Below are positions 36,065-44,897 of a stretch of DNA of 64,000 bases, in pieces (the stretch's first letter is position 1; the number at the start of each line of letters is the position of its first letter). Position numbers and translations under genes: made by a program. The stretch lies in NCBI RefSeq assembly GCF_946886695.1, contig NZ_CAMPJD010000007.1:34285-98284 (forward strand), written 5' to 3'. Below the pieces are notes generated by a model that worked only from the letters and a program-made list of their open reading frames with translations, was not told where the DNA came from and did not search any database. This DNA comes from an uncultured Pseudoxanthomonas sp. GTDB lineage: Bacteria > Pseudomonadota > Gammaproteobacteria > Xanthomonadales > Xanthomonadaceae.

Positions 36065-39000
36065 GTGCGCTGCGCGAAGCCATGAGCCACGCCGTGCTCG
36101 GCTGGGTCAAGCCCGAACTGGACGAGACCCTGCGCCTGGTGCGGCAGGAAATCGAAGCCTTTGTCGAAACGCCCGCCGACACCAGCCGCATGCGCTTCTG
36201 CGCCGGCTACCTGCACCAGGTGCAGGGCACGCTGCGCATGGTGGAGTTGTATGCGCCCGCGATGGTCGCCGAAGAGCTGGAACTGCTCGCCAAGGCGCTG
36301 CAGGAAGGCGGCGTGGCCGACCGTGACGAAGCCTGCTCCACCTTGATGCGCGGCGCGGTGCTGCTGCCGGACTACCTGGAGCGGCTGCAGGACGGCCACC
36401 GCGACATTCCCATCGTGCTGCTGCCGTTGCTCAACGAGATCCGCGCTTCGCGCGGCGCATCGGGCCTCAACGAAAGCATGCTCTTCCCGCCGGGTGCCCG
36501 CGACGACGCGACGCCCAGCGAGGCCGAGATCGACCACGCACGCAGCAGCCTCAGCGGGCGCAATCGTGAACTGCTCGACACCGTCGGCAATGCGGTCAAG
36601 GAAGAGCTCCTGCGCGTGAAGGACGCGCTGGACCTGCACCTGCGTACCGGCAGTGAGGCGCGCGAACTCGAATCGCAAGTGGCCGAGCTCGGCAACGTGG
36701 CCGACACGCTGGGCATGATGGGCTTGGGCGTGGCGCGCGATGTGGTGATGCAGCAGCGCGACACCCTGCGCGAAGTCGTGGCGGGCGCCCGCCCTGCGGA
36801 CGAAGGCACGCTGCTCGATGTCGCCGGCGCATTGCTGTACGTCGATGCCTCGCTGGACGACCAGGTCGCGCACCTCGGCAGTGCCGGCGACGCGGCACCC
36901 GATCCCAGCACCGCCGAATCGCAACGCACGGTCGAAGTGCTGGCGCAGGAGGCCATCATCAATTTCGCCGGTGCGCGCGAGCGTTTCGTCGCATTCATCG
37001 AAACCAACTGGGACCACGCCGAACTGACCGACGTGCCGCGCCTGCTGGACGAGGTCGCGGGCGCGCTGCGCATGCTCGAACTGGCGCAGGCGGGCGATTA
37101 CGTCATCGGTGTGCGCCGCTATGTCAGCGGCGAGCTGATCGGCAAGAAGCGCGTGCCCGGTGGCCAGCAGCTGGACACCCTGGCCGATGCGATGGCCAGC
37201 CTCGAGTACTACCTGGAAGCGTTGCGCGAGCGGCGCCCCAATCGCGAGGACATCCTCGAGATCACCCGCGGCAGCCTGGAAGCCCTGCGCTACTGGCCGC
37301 TGCCGCCCGAAGCTCCGGCTGAAGAAGCAACCCCGCCGGTCGCGGTGGCACCCGTCGTCGCGCCGGTCGCCGAAGCGCCCGTCACCGAAGCGCCCCTGGC
37401 CGACGCAGCGTCCATCTCCGCAACGGAAGCACCCGCGCCGATCTCGTTCGCCGGGCTGTCGCTGGAACCGATCGACGCCGCACCCGCCGTGTCTTCGCCC
37501 GGCAGCGCCAATCCGTTCGATCCGGTCGGCTTCGAAGAAGCAGACGGTGATGCCGAGGCGGCCTCGCCGGTGTCCGTTCTGGAAGACACCGTCGCGCCCG
37601 TCGTGGAAGCCGGCGATGCGCCTGTTGCCGGGGATCACATCGAAACCCTCGCGGACGTGTCCGAGGCGACACCGGACATCGCCGGTACCGATGCCGACAC
37701 CGATGCGCTGCCCGACCTGCGCCACGAGATTGCCGCTGCGGCGGCCGCGCTGCCGGCGACGGGCGTCGTGGGCGGCTTCGACGGCGATGCCACGGATATC
37801 GACGACGAGATCCGCGACGTCTTCCTCGAAGAGTTCGACGAGGAAATCGTCAACCTGCGCCAGCTGCTGCCGGCCTGGCGCAGCAACCCCGAAGATTTCG
37901 ATCGCCTGCGCCCGATACGCCGCGTATTCCATACCCTGAAGGGCAGCGGACGCCTGGTGGGTGCCAAGACGCTGGGCGAATTCAGCTGGAAGGTCGAGAA
38001 CATGCTGAACCGCGTGCTCGACCGCACGCGCGCGCCGAGCCACGCAGTCGAAGCCCTGCTGGAGCAGGCCTGCGACGCGCTGCCGCAACTCAACGCCGCG
38101 CTGCGCGGCCAGGGCAGCGTGACGGCCGACCTGGCCGGCCTGCAGGACGTGGCGGATCGCCTGGCCGCGGGTGAAGAAGCGTACTACAGCGCGCAGCCGA
38201 CAGTACTGGACGAGGAAGCGGACTTCGTCGAGCCGACGTTGGCGCAGACGGCCGCGCCGGTGGTCGAAGACGTGCCTGCGGTGTTCGAGCCCGAAACCGA
38301 AGGCACGCCGGCGTCCGTCGATGCGGTGCTGCGCGAGATCCTGGAAACCGAAGTCGACAACCATCTCGACATGGTCGATACCTGGCTGCAGAAGGCCCAG
38401 GTGGAGGCCACGCCGGTCACGGAAGAACTGCTGCGCGCCGTGCACACCATGAACGGTGCGCTGGCGATGGCGGACGTACCGGAAATCACCGATGTCACCT
38501 CGTCGGCGGAGCAGTACGTCAAACGCCTGCTGTCGGCGGGCGAAACACCGCCGCCCGAAGGTGTAGCCGCACTGGCCGACACCGCGCAGGCGATCCGCCG
38601 CAGCATCGCGGCCTTGCAGGCGCCGTCGCCGCGCATCCCGGTATTCGCGGCGCTGGCGGGCCAGCTCGCCGCGCTGCGCGACAGCCTGCCAGACCTGCGA
38701 CATGGCGCGCAGATCGTCGACGACGCGCACCAGGGCACCTATGTCGGGCAGATGCCGACGATCGCACCGCCGGTCGCACCGTCCGACATCGAACTGTCCG
38801 CGCTGGACCTGTCCGCGTATCTCGACAGCGACGCCGCCAACGGTGCGGGCGATCTTGCCGCGACCGGAATCGCGGACGATGCCACGCCGGAAGAACCGGC
38901 CGTCGAGACGGCCGATGCCGCACACGATGCCGCGATGCCCGCGGGGGAATCCGCCCCGGTGGACGTGGGGCAACCCGCATCGCAGGGCGTGACGTTCTAC

Positions 39001-42000
39001 GACATCGACTACCGCATCCTGCCTCGGGCACGGCAATCGGAAGTCGAACACGCGACACCGCCGGAAGAGGTGGGCGAAGACGTTCATGCGGAGGTGGCGG
39101 ATGACGCCATGATCGGCATGGAGTCCTCCACCGTTGCCGACGCGTCGACGGAAGCTTCCATGGAGGCGCAGGAAGAAGATGCATTCGCCGCGCCGATCGA
39201 TGACGCCCTGGTGGTGGACGCCGATCTGCCCGCGTTCCTGGTCGAAACCGATGCTGTCGCTGTCGATACGACACCGGTTCTCGACGACGCGAACGAGGAT
39301 GTAGCGGTTGCCGAAGGGACCGCACGCGTGGACGACATCACCGACGCGAACGAGCTCGCTGACGTTCCGGTGGCGGATGCTCCGGAAGCCGGCGAGCCTG
39401 ATCCGATGGAAGTGCCGGGCGACGTGGTCGCGATCGCCGATGCCTCCGACGAAATACCGTCCAGTGCCGATACCGCGGATGCGCCGGTGGCGACACTGGA
39501 TCACGACGTCACGATGGATGACGCAGCACTGCCTGTCGTCGAAGAACGGGATTCCGCGGAGCAAAGTGCCGAGGCTCCCGCAGTCGAGGGTATTTCCCTC
39601 GAAGAGGCGGCGACCGAAGAGCCTGCCGACGTGGCGACCGGCTTCGATGCCACCGTGGAAGAGCCGTTGGTGGATGACGCCGTCGCGGCGGAGCACGCGC
39701 CTGTCGAAGACGTTGCCGAGCCGGTTGAAGCAGTGGAAGACGCGGCAGTCCTCGAAGCTGCCGAACAAGCGCCGTCCGATGTCGTCGCCTCCATGGAAGT
39801 CGAGGAGTCTGCCGTGACCAGTGCACCCGCCGACATGCCGGAACCGGAAGAAGCCCTAGACCTGACCGGGCTCGACCTGGACCTGGTCGAGATCTTCATC
39901 GAGGAAGGCAATGACCTGCTCGACCACTCCGACGATCTGATCGCCAAGTTGCGGGAAACGCCGGAAGACCGCGCGCTGATCATCGGCCTGCAGCGCGATC
40001 TGCACACGCTCAAGGGCGGCGCCCGCATGGCCGGCATCCACGCCGTGGGCGACCTGGGCCACGCGATCGAATCGATGCTGGAATCGATCGCCGGCCAGCG
40101 CACCGAGCTGGACCGTCGCGCCATCCAGTTGCTGGAGCGCGGCTTCGACGCGCTGCACGCCCAGCTTGCCCGCGTCACCGCGCGTCGCGCCGTCGCCATT
40201 CCGGACGGCATGATCGCCGAGTTCAATGCGCGCGCCCGCGGCATCGAACTGCCCGATGCGACAACGGCAGCCGATGCATCCACTGCGCCGGTCGAACTGG
40301 CACCGCTGTCGGCGCCGATCGAAACCGAAGTCGCGGCCCCGGTGGAAGAAGAGTTCTTCCCGATGGGCCAGCAGGAGCAGGTGCGCGTGCGCGCGGACCT
40401 GCTGGATCGCCTGGTCAACAACGCCGGCGAAGTCGCGATCTACCGCGCCCGCCTGGAGCAGCAGCTGGGTGCGTTCCGCGGCGCGATGGCCGAGTTGGAC
40501 CGCACCAACATCCGTATGCACGACCAGTTGCGTCGTCTCGATCTGGAGACGGAGGCACAGATCGTCGCCCGCTACCAGCGCGAGCACGACAAGCAGGACC
40601 CGACGTTCGATCCGCTGGAACTGGACCGCTTCTCCACGCTGCAGCAGCTCAGCCGCGCGCTGGCCGAATCGGCGGCGGACATCAGCGGCCTGCAAGGCGT
40701 GCTCGACGACCTGGCGCGCCAGTACGACGGCCTGCTGCAACAGCAGTCGCGCGTGAGTTCGGAGCTTCAGGATGGCCTGATGCGCGCGCGCATGCTGCCG
40801 TTCGAAGGCATCGTGCCGCGCCTGCGTCGCGTGCTGAGGCAGGCCGCCACCGAGACGCACAAGCAGGTCAGCCTGCAATTCTCCGGAACGCACGGCGAAA
40901 TGGATCGCAACGTGCTGGACCGCATGACCGCGCCGCTGGAACACCTGCTGCGCAACTCCGTCGCGCACGGGCTGGAATCACCCAAGGAACGCCGCAAGGC
41001 CGGCAAGCCGGAAGAAGGCACCGTGCACGTGGCGCTGCGCCGGGAAGGTTCTGAAATGGTGCTGGAGGTGTCCGACGACGGCGCCGGCCTCAACCGTGAT
41101 GCCATCCGCAAGCGCGCCGAGCAGCGCGGTCTGCTGCAGCCGGGCGCGGTGCTGCCCGACAGCGCCCTGGACCGCCTGATCCTGGAGCCCGGGTTCAGCA
41201 CCTACGACCAGGTCAGCCAGTTGGCGGGCCGTGGCGTGGGCATGGACGTGGTGTACAACGAAGTGCGCCAGCTGGGTGGTTCGCTGGAAATCAATTCGGT
41301 GCCGGGCAAGGGCGCGACCTTCACCCTGCGTCTGCCGCAGACGCTGGCGGTCAGCCAGGCTGTGTTCGTGCAGATTGGCGAAACCCAGTTCGCGGTGCCT
41401 GTGGCGGCGGTCAGCGGCATCGGCCGCATCAGCCACGCACGCTTCAGTGCAGGAGCAGGCAGCTACCACTACGCCGGCGAGGATTATCCGCTCTACAACC
41501 TGGGCCACCTGGTGGGACAGGGGCCGGCCAAGGCGGAAGGCCAGCCGCAGGTGCCGCTGTTGCTGGTGCGCGCGGGTGATCTGCGCGCCGCCGTCGCGGT
41601 CGACCAGGTGCTCGGCAATCGCGAGATCGTGGTCAAGCCGGTGGGGCCGCAGATCGCGTCCATCCCCGGCATCTACGGCGCCACGATCACCGGCGACGGC
41701 AGCGTGGTGGTGATCCTGGATGCCGCGCCGCTGGTGCGCCGCCACCTGGCGCAGCCGCAGCAGCCGACCCAGCAGGTCGCCGCGGTCGAGCAGCGGCGCG
41801 TGCCGCTGGTGATGGTGGTCGACGACTCGCTGACCATGCGCAAGGTGACCAGCCGTGTGCTGGAACGCCACAACTTCGAGGTCAGCGCAGCGCGCGATGG
41901 CGTCGAAGCGCTGGAGAAACTGGAAGAGCGCGTGCCCGACCTGATGCTGCTGGACATCGAAATGCCGCGCATGGACGGTTACGAGCTGGCCACTGCGATG

Positions 42001-42180
42001 AAGGCCGACCCGCGGTTCAAGGACGTGCCCATCGTGATGATCACGTCGCGTACCGGCGACAAGCACCGCCAGCGCGCCTTCGATATCGGCGTGCAGCGCT
42101 ACCTGGGCAAGCCGTACCAGGAGCTCGACCTGATGCGCAACGTCTACGACCTGCTGGGAATCGCCCGTGTCCGTGAGTGA
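36061..42180 (+). CDS. chpA: hybrid sensor kinase of the pilus chemosensory system, ChpA (PilL)
   Basis: A 2039-residue CheA-CheY hybrid kinase. The likely phosphotransfer histidines are H52 (YLHQVQG), H624 (HTLKGSGRLVG), H795 (HTMNGALAMA) and H1315 (HTLKGGARMAG); the segment near residue 332 (VAGALRMLE) resembles an Hpt domain without His. Acidic Ala/Glu/Asp-rich linkers fill ~418-575 and ~920-1265. The C-terminal part has a dimerisation helix, a GHKL ATPase (N-box near N1632, EVSDDGAGLN), a CheW-like domain, and a receiver with D1965 (LLDIEMPRMDGYE). P. aeruginosa ChpA (~2470 residues) has more Hpt domains. The ATG overlaps the stop of a 25-codon ORF (ATGA at 36061-36064). Confidence 0.92.
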   Translation: MSALREAMSHAVLGWVKPELDETLRLVRQEIEAFVETPADTSRMRFCAGYLHQVQGTLRMVELYAPAMVAEELELLAKALQEGGVADRDEACSTLMRGAVLLPDYLERLQDGHRDIPIVLLPLLNEIRASRGASGLNESMLFPPGARDDATPSEAEIDHARSSLSGRNRELLDTVGNAVKEELLRVKDALDLHLRTGSEARELESQVAELGNVADTLGMMGLGVARDVVMQQRDTLREVVAGARPADEGTLLDVAGALLYVDASLDDQVAHLGSAGDAAPDPSTAESQRTVEVLAQEAIINFAGARERFVAFIETNWDHAELTDVPRLLDEVAGALRMLELAQAGDYVIGVRRYVSGELIGKKRVPGGQQLDTLADAMASLEYYLEALRERRPNREDILEITRGSLEALRYWPLPPEAPAEEATPPVAVAPVVAPVAEAPVTEAPLADAASISATEAPAPISFAGLSLEPIDAAPAVSSPGSANPFDPVGFEEADGDAEAASPVSVLEDTVAPVVEAGDAPVAGDHIETLADVSEATPDIAGTDADTDALPDLRHEIAAAAAALPATGVVGGFDGDATDIDDEIRDVFLEEFDEEIVNLRQLLPAWRSNPEDFDRLRPIRRVFHTLKGSGRLVGAKTLGEFSWKVENMLNRVLDRTRAPSHAVEALLEQACDALPQLNAALRGQGSVTADLAGLQDVADRLAAGEEAYYSAQPTVLDEEADFVEPTLAQTAAPVVEDVPAVFEPETEGTPASVDAVLREILETEVDNHLDMVDTWLQKAQVEATPVTEELLRAVHTMNGALAMADVPEITDVTSSAEQYVKRLLSAGETPPPEGVAALADTAQAIRRSIAALQAPSPRIPVFAALAGQLAALRDSLPDLRHGAQIVDDAHQGTYVGQMPTIAPPVAPSDIELSALDLSAYLDSDAANGAGDLAATGIADDATPEEPAVETADAAHDAAMPAGESAPVDVGQPASQGVTFYDIDYRILPRARQSEVEHATPPEEVGEDVHAEVADDAMIGMESSTVADASTEASMEAQEEDAFAAPIDDALVVDADLPAFLVETDAVAVDTTPVLDDANEDVAVAEGTARVDDITDANELADVPVADAPEAGEPDPMEVPGDVVAIADASDEIPSSADTADAPVATLDHDVTMDDAALPVVEERDSAEQSAEAPAVEGISLEEAATEEPADVATGFDATVEEPLVDDAVAAEHAPVEDVAEPVEAVEDAAVLEAAEQAPSDVVASMEVEESAVTSAPADMPEPEEALDLTGLDLDLVEIFIEEGNDLLDHSDDLIAKLRETPEDRALIIGLQRDLHTLKGGARMAGIHAVGDLGHAIESMLESIAGQRTELDRRAIQLLERGFDALHAQLARVTARRAVAIPDGMIAEFNARARGIELPDATTAADASTAPVELAPLSAPIETEVAAPVEEEFFPMGQQEQVRVRADLLDRLVNNAGEVAIYRARLEQQLGAFRGAMAELDRTNIRMHDQLRRLDLETEAQIVARYQREHDKQDPTFDPLELDRFSTLQQLSRALAESAADISGLQGVLDDLARQYDGLLQQQSRVSSELQDGLMRARMLPFEGIVPRLRRVLRQAATETHKQVSLQFSGTHGEMDRNVLDRMTAPLEHLLRNSVAHGLESPKERRKAGKPEEGTVHVALRREGSEMVLEVSDDGAGLNRDAIRKRAEQRGLLQPGAVLPDSALDRLILEPGFSTYDQVSQLAGRGVGMDVVYNEVRQLGGSLEINSVPGKGATFTLRLPQTLAVSQAVFVQIGETQFAVPVAAVSGIGRISHARFSAGAGSYHYAGEDYPLYNLGHLVGQGPAKAEGQPQVPLLLVRAGDLRAAVAVDQVLGNREIVVKPVGPQIASIPGIYGATITGDGSVVVILDAAPLVRRHLAQPQQPTQQVAAVEQRRVPLVMVVDDSLTMRKVTSRVLERHNFEVSAARDGVEALEKLEERVPDLMLLDIEMPRMDGYELATAMKADPRFKDVPIVMITSRTGDKHRQRAFDIGVQRYLGKPYQELDLMRNVYDLLGIARVRE

Positions 42181-43408
42181 AGCCAAACGCGTTGCCTTGC
42201 TGGCACGGCCGGGCGAAGCGCGCGAACGCCTGCGCGTGGCGCTGCATGAGGCCGGCGCCGACATCGTGCTGGAAGACGATCCCAACACGCTCGATGTGGA
42301 AGCCCTCGGCGGCAGTGCGCCGCAGGTGGTGCTGGTGGCGCTGGAGCCGGCCATCGAGGACAGCCTGGAGCGCTTCGACAGCGTGCTGCATGACCCGGCG
42401 GTCGCGGTGATTTTCGACGAAGCCGAACTGGCTGCACGGCGCCAGGGTTGGGAAGCCCAGCGCTGGGCGCGGCATCTGGCAGCGAAACTGCACGGCCACC
42501 AGGACGTGCTGCCGCCCGGTCGAGAAGAAGACGTCGGCCTGCAGCTCGAGCCCGGCCTGCCGGTGACGCCCGCGCAATTGCACGAGGACGCGGAGATTTC
42601 GTTGCATCTGGAAGAAGCGGCCGACATGGCGTTCGAGCTTCCGCGTGATGATTTCGCATACACCGGTGGCCTGGCGACGCGCCCGGTCGCGGAGCCGGTT
42701 ATCGACGCGGACGACTGGCTGCGTCATGCCACGGTCGACGTGGAGCCCGTGGCCGCGCCCTCCATGCCGCCGCCGCTCCCGGAAGCGCCGGTTGCGGCGC
42801 CACCGCCCGTGCCTGCTTCGACCTTCGACCTGTCCACGCTGGAACTGGAGCCGCTGGAATCCGGCGGAGCTGCGGGTGCCGTGCGTGCGCAGGGCGCGGT
42901 GCTGGTGTTCGCCGGCATCGGGGGGCCCGATGCCGTACGCAAGTTGCTCGCCGAGCTGCCGGACGGATTCCCCAAGCCGGTGCTGGTGCATCTGCGCCTG
43001 GACGGTGGCCGTTACGACAACCTGGTCCGGCAGATGGAGCGCGTGGCGCACATGCCCGTGTTGCTGGCCGAAGCCGGCAAGCCCGCCGAAGCGGGCCATA
43101 TCTACGTACTGCCCGGTGACGTGGTGCCGTTTGTGGATGCAGGCGCGGTGAGCTTCCGCCCCGGTGCCGTGATCCACACGATGATCCCGCAGCTGCCGCC
43201 GGCCGACAGCGCGGTGTTGCTGCTCAGCGGCAGCGACAGCGCACTGGTGGACCCGGTCGCCGCGCTGGGCGAGCAGGGTGCACTTGTGTTGGGCCAGTCG
43301 CAGGACGGCTGCTACGACCCGGTGGCACCGAAGGCGCTGGCGTCACGCGGTGCCGAACTTGGCGCGCCCGTGCAGCTGGCACAGCGCCTGACCGACCGCT
43401 GGTTCTGA
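42167..43408 (+). CDS. chpB: ChpB-like protein with degenerate CheB methylesterase domain
   Basis: A 413-residue protein overlapping the chpA end by 14 bp (GTG 42167). The N-terminal ~115 residues resemble a receiver fold without its acidic pocket. A Pro/Ala-rich linker follows (~180-225), then a CheB-like C-terminal domain (~240-413). The catalytic Ser motif GASTGG of CheB is replaced by AGIGGP (Ser to Gly), and the Asp loop GMGNDGA by SGSDSAL (Asp apparently to Ala). A His in LVHLRLDG aligns with the catalytic His. I infer it has lost methylesterase activity and may act structurally. Position and fold support the ChpB name. Confidence 0.75.
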   Translation: MSVSEAKRVALLARPGEARERLRVALHEAGADIVLEDDPNTLDVEALGGSAPQVVLVALEPAIEDSLERFDSVLHDPAVAVIFDEAELAARRQGWEAQRWARHLAAKLHGHQDVLPPGREEDVGLQLEPGLPVTPAQLHEDAEISLHLEEAADMAFELPRDDFAYTGGLATRPVAEPVIDADDWLRHATVDVEPVAAPSMPPPLPEAPVAAPPPVPASTFDLSTLELEPLESGGAAGAVRAQGAVLVFAGIGGPDAVRKLLAELPDGFPKPVLVHLRLDGGRYDNLVRQMERVAHMPVLLAEAGKPAEAGHIYVLPGDVVPFVDAGAVSFRPGAVIHTMIPQLPPADSAVLLLSGSDSALVDPVAALGEQGALVLGQSQDGCYDPVAPKALASRGAELGAPVQLAQRLTDRWF

Positions 43409-43418
43409 GGAACATACG

Positions 43419-43889
43419 ATGGCCCATTCCAACGACGAAATCCGCGGCGTCCTGATCCAGGCCGGCGAGTACCGCCTGTTGCTGCCCAACGCCACCGTGG
43501 CCGAAGTGCTCACGCGTGCGCCGGTGGAGCCGATCGCGGACATGCCCGACTGGCTGCCGGGCCGGATCGACTGGCATGGCTGGTCGGTGCCGCTGGTCGC
43601 GTTCGGCCGGCTGAGCGGCAATCCGAACGAGCCGGTGGCCCTCAACAGCAAGATCGTGGTGCTGAAGGCGCTGAGTGGCGACAAGGATCGCCCGTACTTC
43701 GCGCTGCTGACGCCATCGTTCCCGCGCCTGGTGTCGGTGCCGCGCGATGGCCTGTTGGCCGACGCGACCGAAGAAGACTTGCCGGTGGGCGTGAAGGTGC
43801 GCGTGCTGCTCGGCGACGAAGCCGCCGTGCTGCCCGACCTGGAAGTGGTCGAATCGATGATCGGCGACGCGCTGGCCAACGCGGCCTGA
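43419..43889 (+). CDS. chpC: CheW-like adaptor ChpC
   Basis: A 156-residue CheW-domain protein at the end of the cluster. Recognisable features are RGVLIQAGEYRLLLPNATVAEVL, DWLPGRIDWHGWSVPLVAFG (the CheW loop with GxIxWxGxxVP), and a C-terminal strand set. ATG 43419 is preceded by GAGGAA. In Pseudomonas, ChpC is thought to link other receptors to ChpA. The operon appears to end here, before a REPIN. Confidence 0.82.
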   Translation: MAHSNDEIRGVLIQAGEYRLLLPNATVAEVLTRAPVEPIADMPDWLPGRIDWHGWSVPLVAFGRLSGNPNEPVALNSKIVVLKALSGDKDRPYFALLTPSFPRLVSVPRDGLLADATEEDLPVGVKVRVLLGDEAAVLPDLEVVESMIGDALANAA

Positions 43890-43901
43890 GGCGATGCTCT
43901 C

Positions 43902-44003
43902 GTAGGGTGGGCCTTGGCCCACCTTCACTCATCGCACGCAAGATCCATGGCCCGTGCTCAGGCCCCCCGATACCGCTCCGCGGCGGGCCAGGGCCCGCCC
44001 TAC
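43902..44003. repeat. REPIN-like inverted doublet between chpC and rsmE
   Basis: Two hairpins in opposite orientation. The left reads GTAGGG then a perfect 8-bp stem GGTGGGCC/GGCCCACC with TT loop (43906-43923). The right, read on the minus strand, is GTAGGGCGGGCCCTGGCCCG, a stem of GGCGGGCC/GGCCCGCC (43982-43999). They flank ~58 bp. The GTAGGG head plus GC palindrome is the signature of REP elements mobilised by RAYT transposases. The right head supplies the TAG stop of rsmE (44000-44002). Confidence 0.75.
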
Positions 44004-44731
44004 AGATCGCCGAAACGCGATTGCAGCGCGGCGATGGCGGCCAGTCCCGCGGTTTCGGTACGCAGGATGCGGGGGCCGAGGCGCAGCCCGATGAAACCCG
44101 CTGCGGACAGCGTGTCTCGATCACGCGGCGACCAGCCGCCTTCCGGTCCGATCGCCACCACCACTGCGGCTGATGCGACCTGCACGGTCGCCATCGACAC
44201 GTCACCTTCAGGGTCCAGCGTCAGTCGCGTCGCGCCGCCGTCTACCGCACGTGCTGCCTCGGCCAGTGCGGCCGGTGGCGACAGCGACGGCAGGCGCGCA
44301 CGCGCACTCTGTTCACAGGCGGACGCGATGACATTGCGCCAGTGCGCCACGCGTTTTTCGGCACGCTCGGCGTCCAGCTTCACTTCCGTGCGTTCGGCCG
44401 TCACGGGGATGATCGCGGCTACGCCGAGTTCGGTTGCTTTCTGCAGGATCAGGTCCATCTTCTCGCCGCGCGCGATGCCCTGCAGCAGGGTGATGTGCAG
44501 CGACGATTCGTTGTCGACCACGCGCATCGACACGATCTCAGCCACCACCTCGCGCTTGCCGATGGTGGTGAGGCGGGCGTCGTAGTCGTGGCCGTTGCCG
44601 TTGAACAGGATGCAGGCATCGCCTTCGCGCAGGCGCAGCACGCGGGCCAGGTGGTTGGCGGTGGACTCGGGCAGCGCGAGCCGCGCACCTTCGCGCAACG
44701 GCAGGTCGACGAAGCAACGGGTCAGGCGCAT
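44000..44731 (-). CDS. rsmE: 16S rRNA (uracil1498-N3)-methyltransferase RsmE
   Basis: A 243-residue SPOUT (knotted) methyltransferase that methylates U1498 of 16S rRNA with SAM. The knot and SAM site are visible in VVVAIGPEGGWSPRDRD and GLRLGPRILRTETAGLAAI; the N-terminal PUA-like domain has HLARVLRLREGD. ATG 44731. Its last codons are read into the edge of a REPIN that provides the TAG stop, but the length is normal (E. coli 243), so the insertion has not shortened the protein. Confidence 0.95.
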   Translation of the reverse strand: MRLTRCFVDLPLREGARLALPESTANHLARVLRLREGDACILFNGNGHDYDARLTTIGKREVVAEIVSMRVVDNESSLHITLLQGIARGEKMDLILQKATELGVAAIIPVTAERTEVKLDAERAEKRVAHWRNVIASACEQSARARLPSLSPPAALAEAARAVDGGATRLTLDPEGDVSMATVQVASAAVVVAIGPEGGWSPRDRDTLSAAGFIGLRLGPRILRTETAGLAAIAALQSRFGDL

Positions 44732-44743
44732 GCGACGCTCACT

Positions 44744-44876
44744 GCAGGAGGGGCTTCAGCCCGTGCCGCGACGACATGTTCGCCGCCATGACAGCGAACG
44801 CGCCGCAGCGCGCCCGTTGAGTGCATGGCCATGTTGTTTCCTCCGCATCCGCAGTCGGGGCTGAAGCTCCGACAGG
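44744..44876. repeat. decayed GTAGG-type repeat doublet between rsmE and bioA
   Basis: Left unit GCAGGAGGGGCTTCAGCCC starts at 44744. An inverted right unit, GTCGGGGCTGAAGCTCCGAC, occupies 44854-44873. They belong to the same family as the intact doublet at 48561-48618 (AGGAGGGGCTTCAGCCCC core) but are imperfect and lie ~90 bp apart. This accounts for most of the 166-bp gap between the two genes; no ORF of note is inside. Confidence 0.6.
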
Positions 44877-44897
44877 GAGCGTTCTGGCGGAGGCACG

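Noticed and set aside
34015..39768. A 1917-codon open frame on the minus strand across pilJ and chpA
   Set aside because: It is exactly antisense to two well-supported genes, its product is a low-complexity His/Arg/Gly-rich string with no domain, and long antisense frames are expected in this high-GC codon usage.
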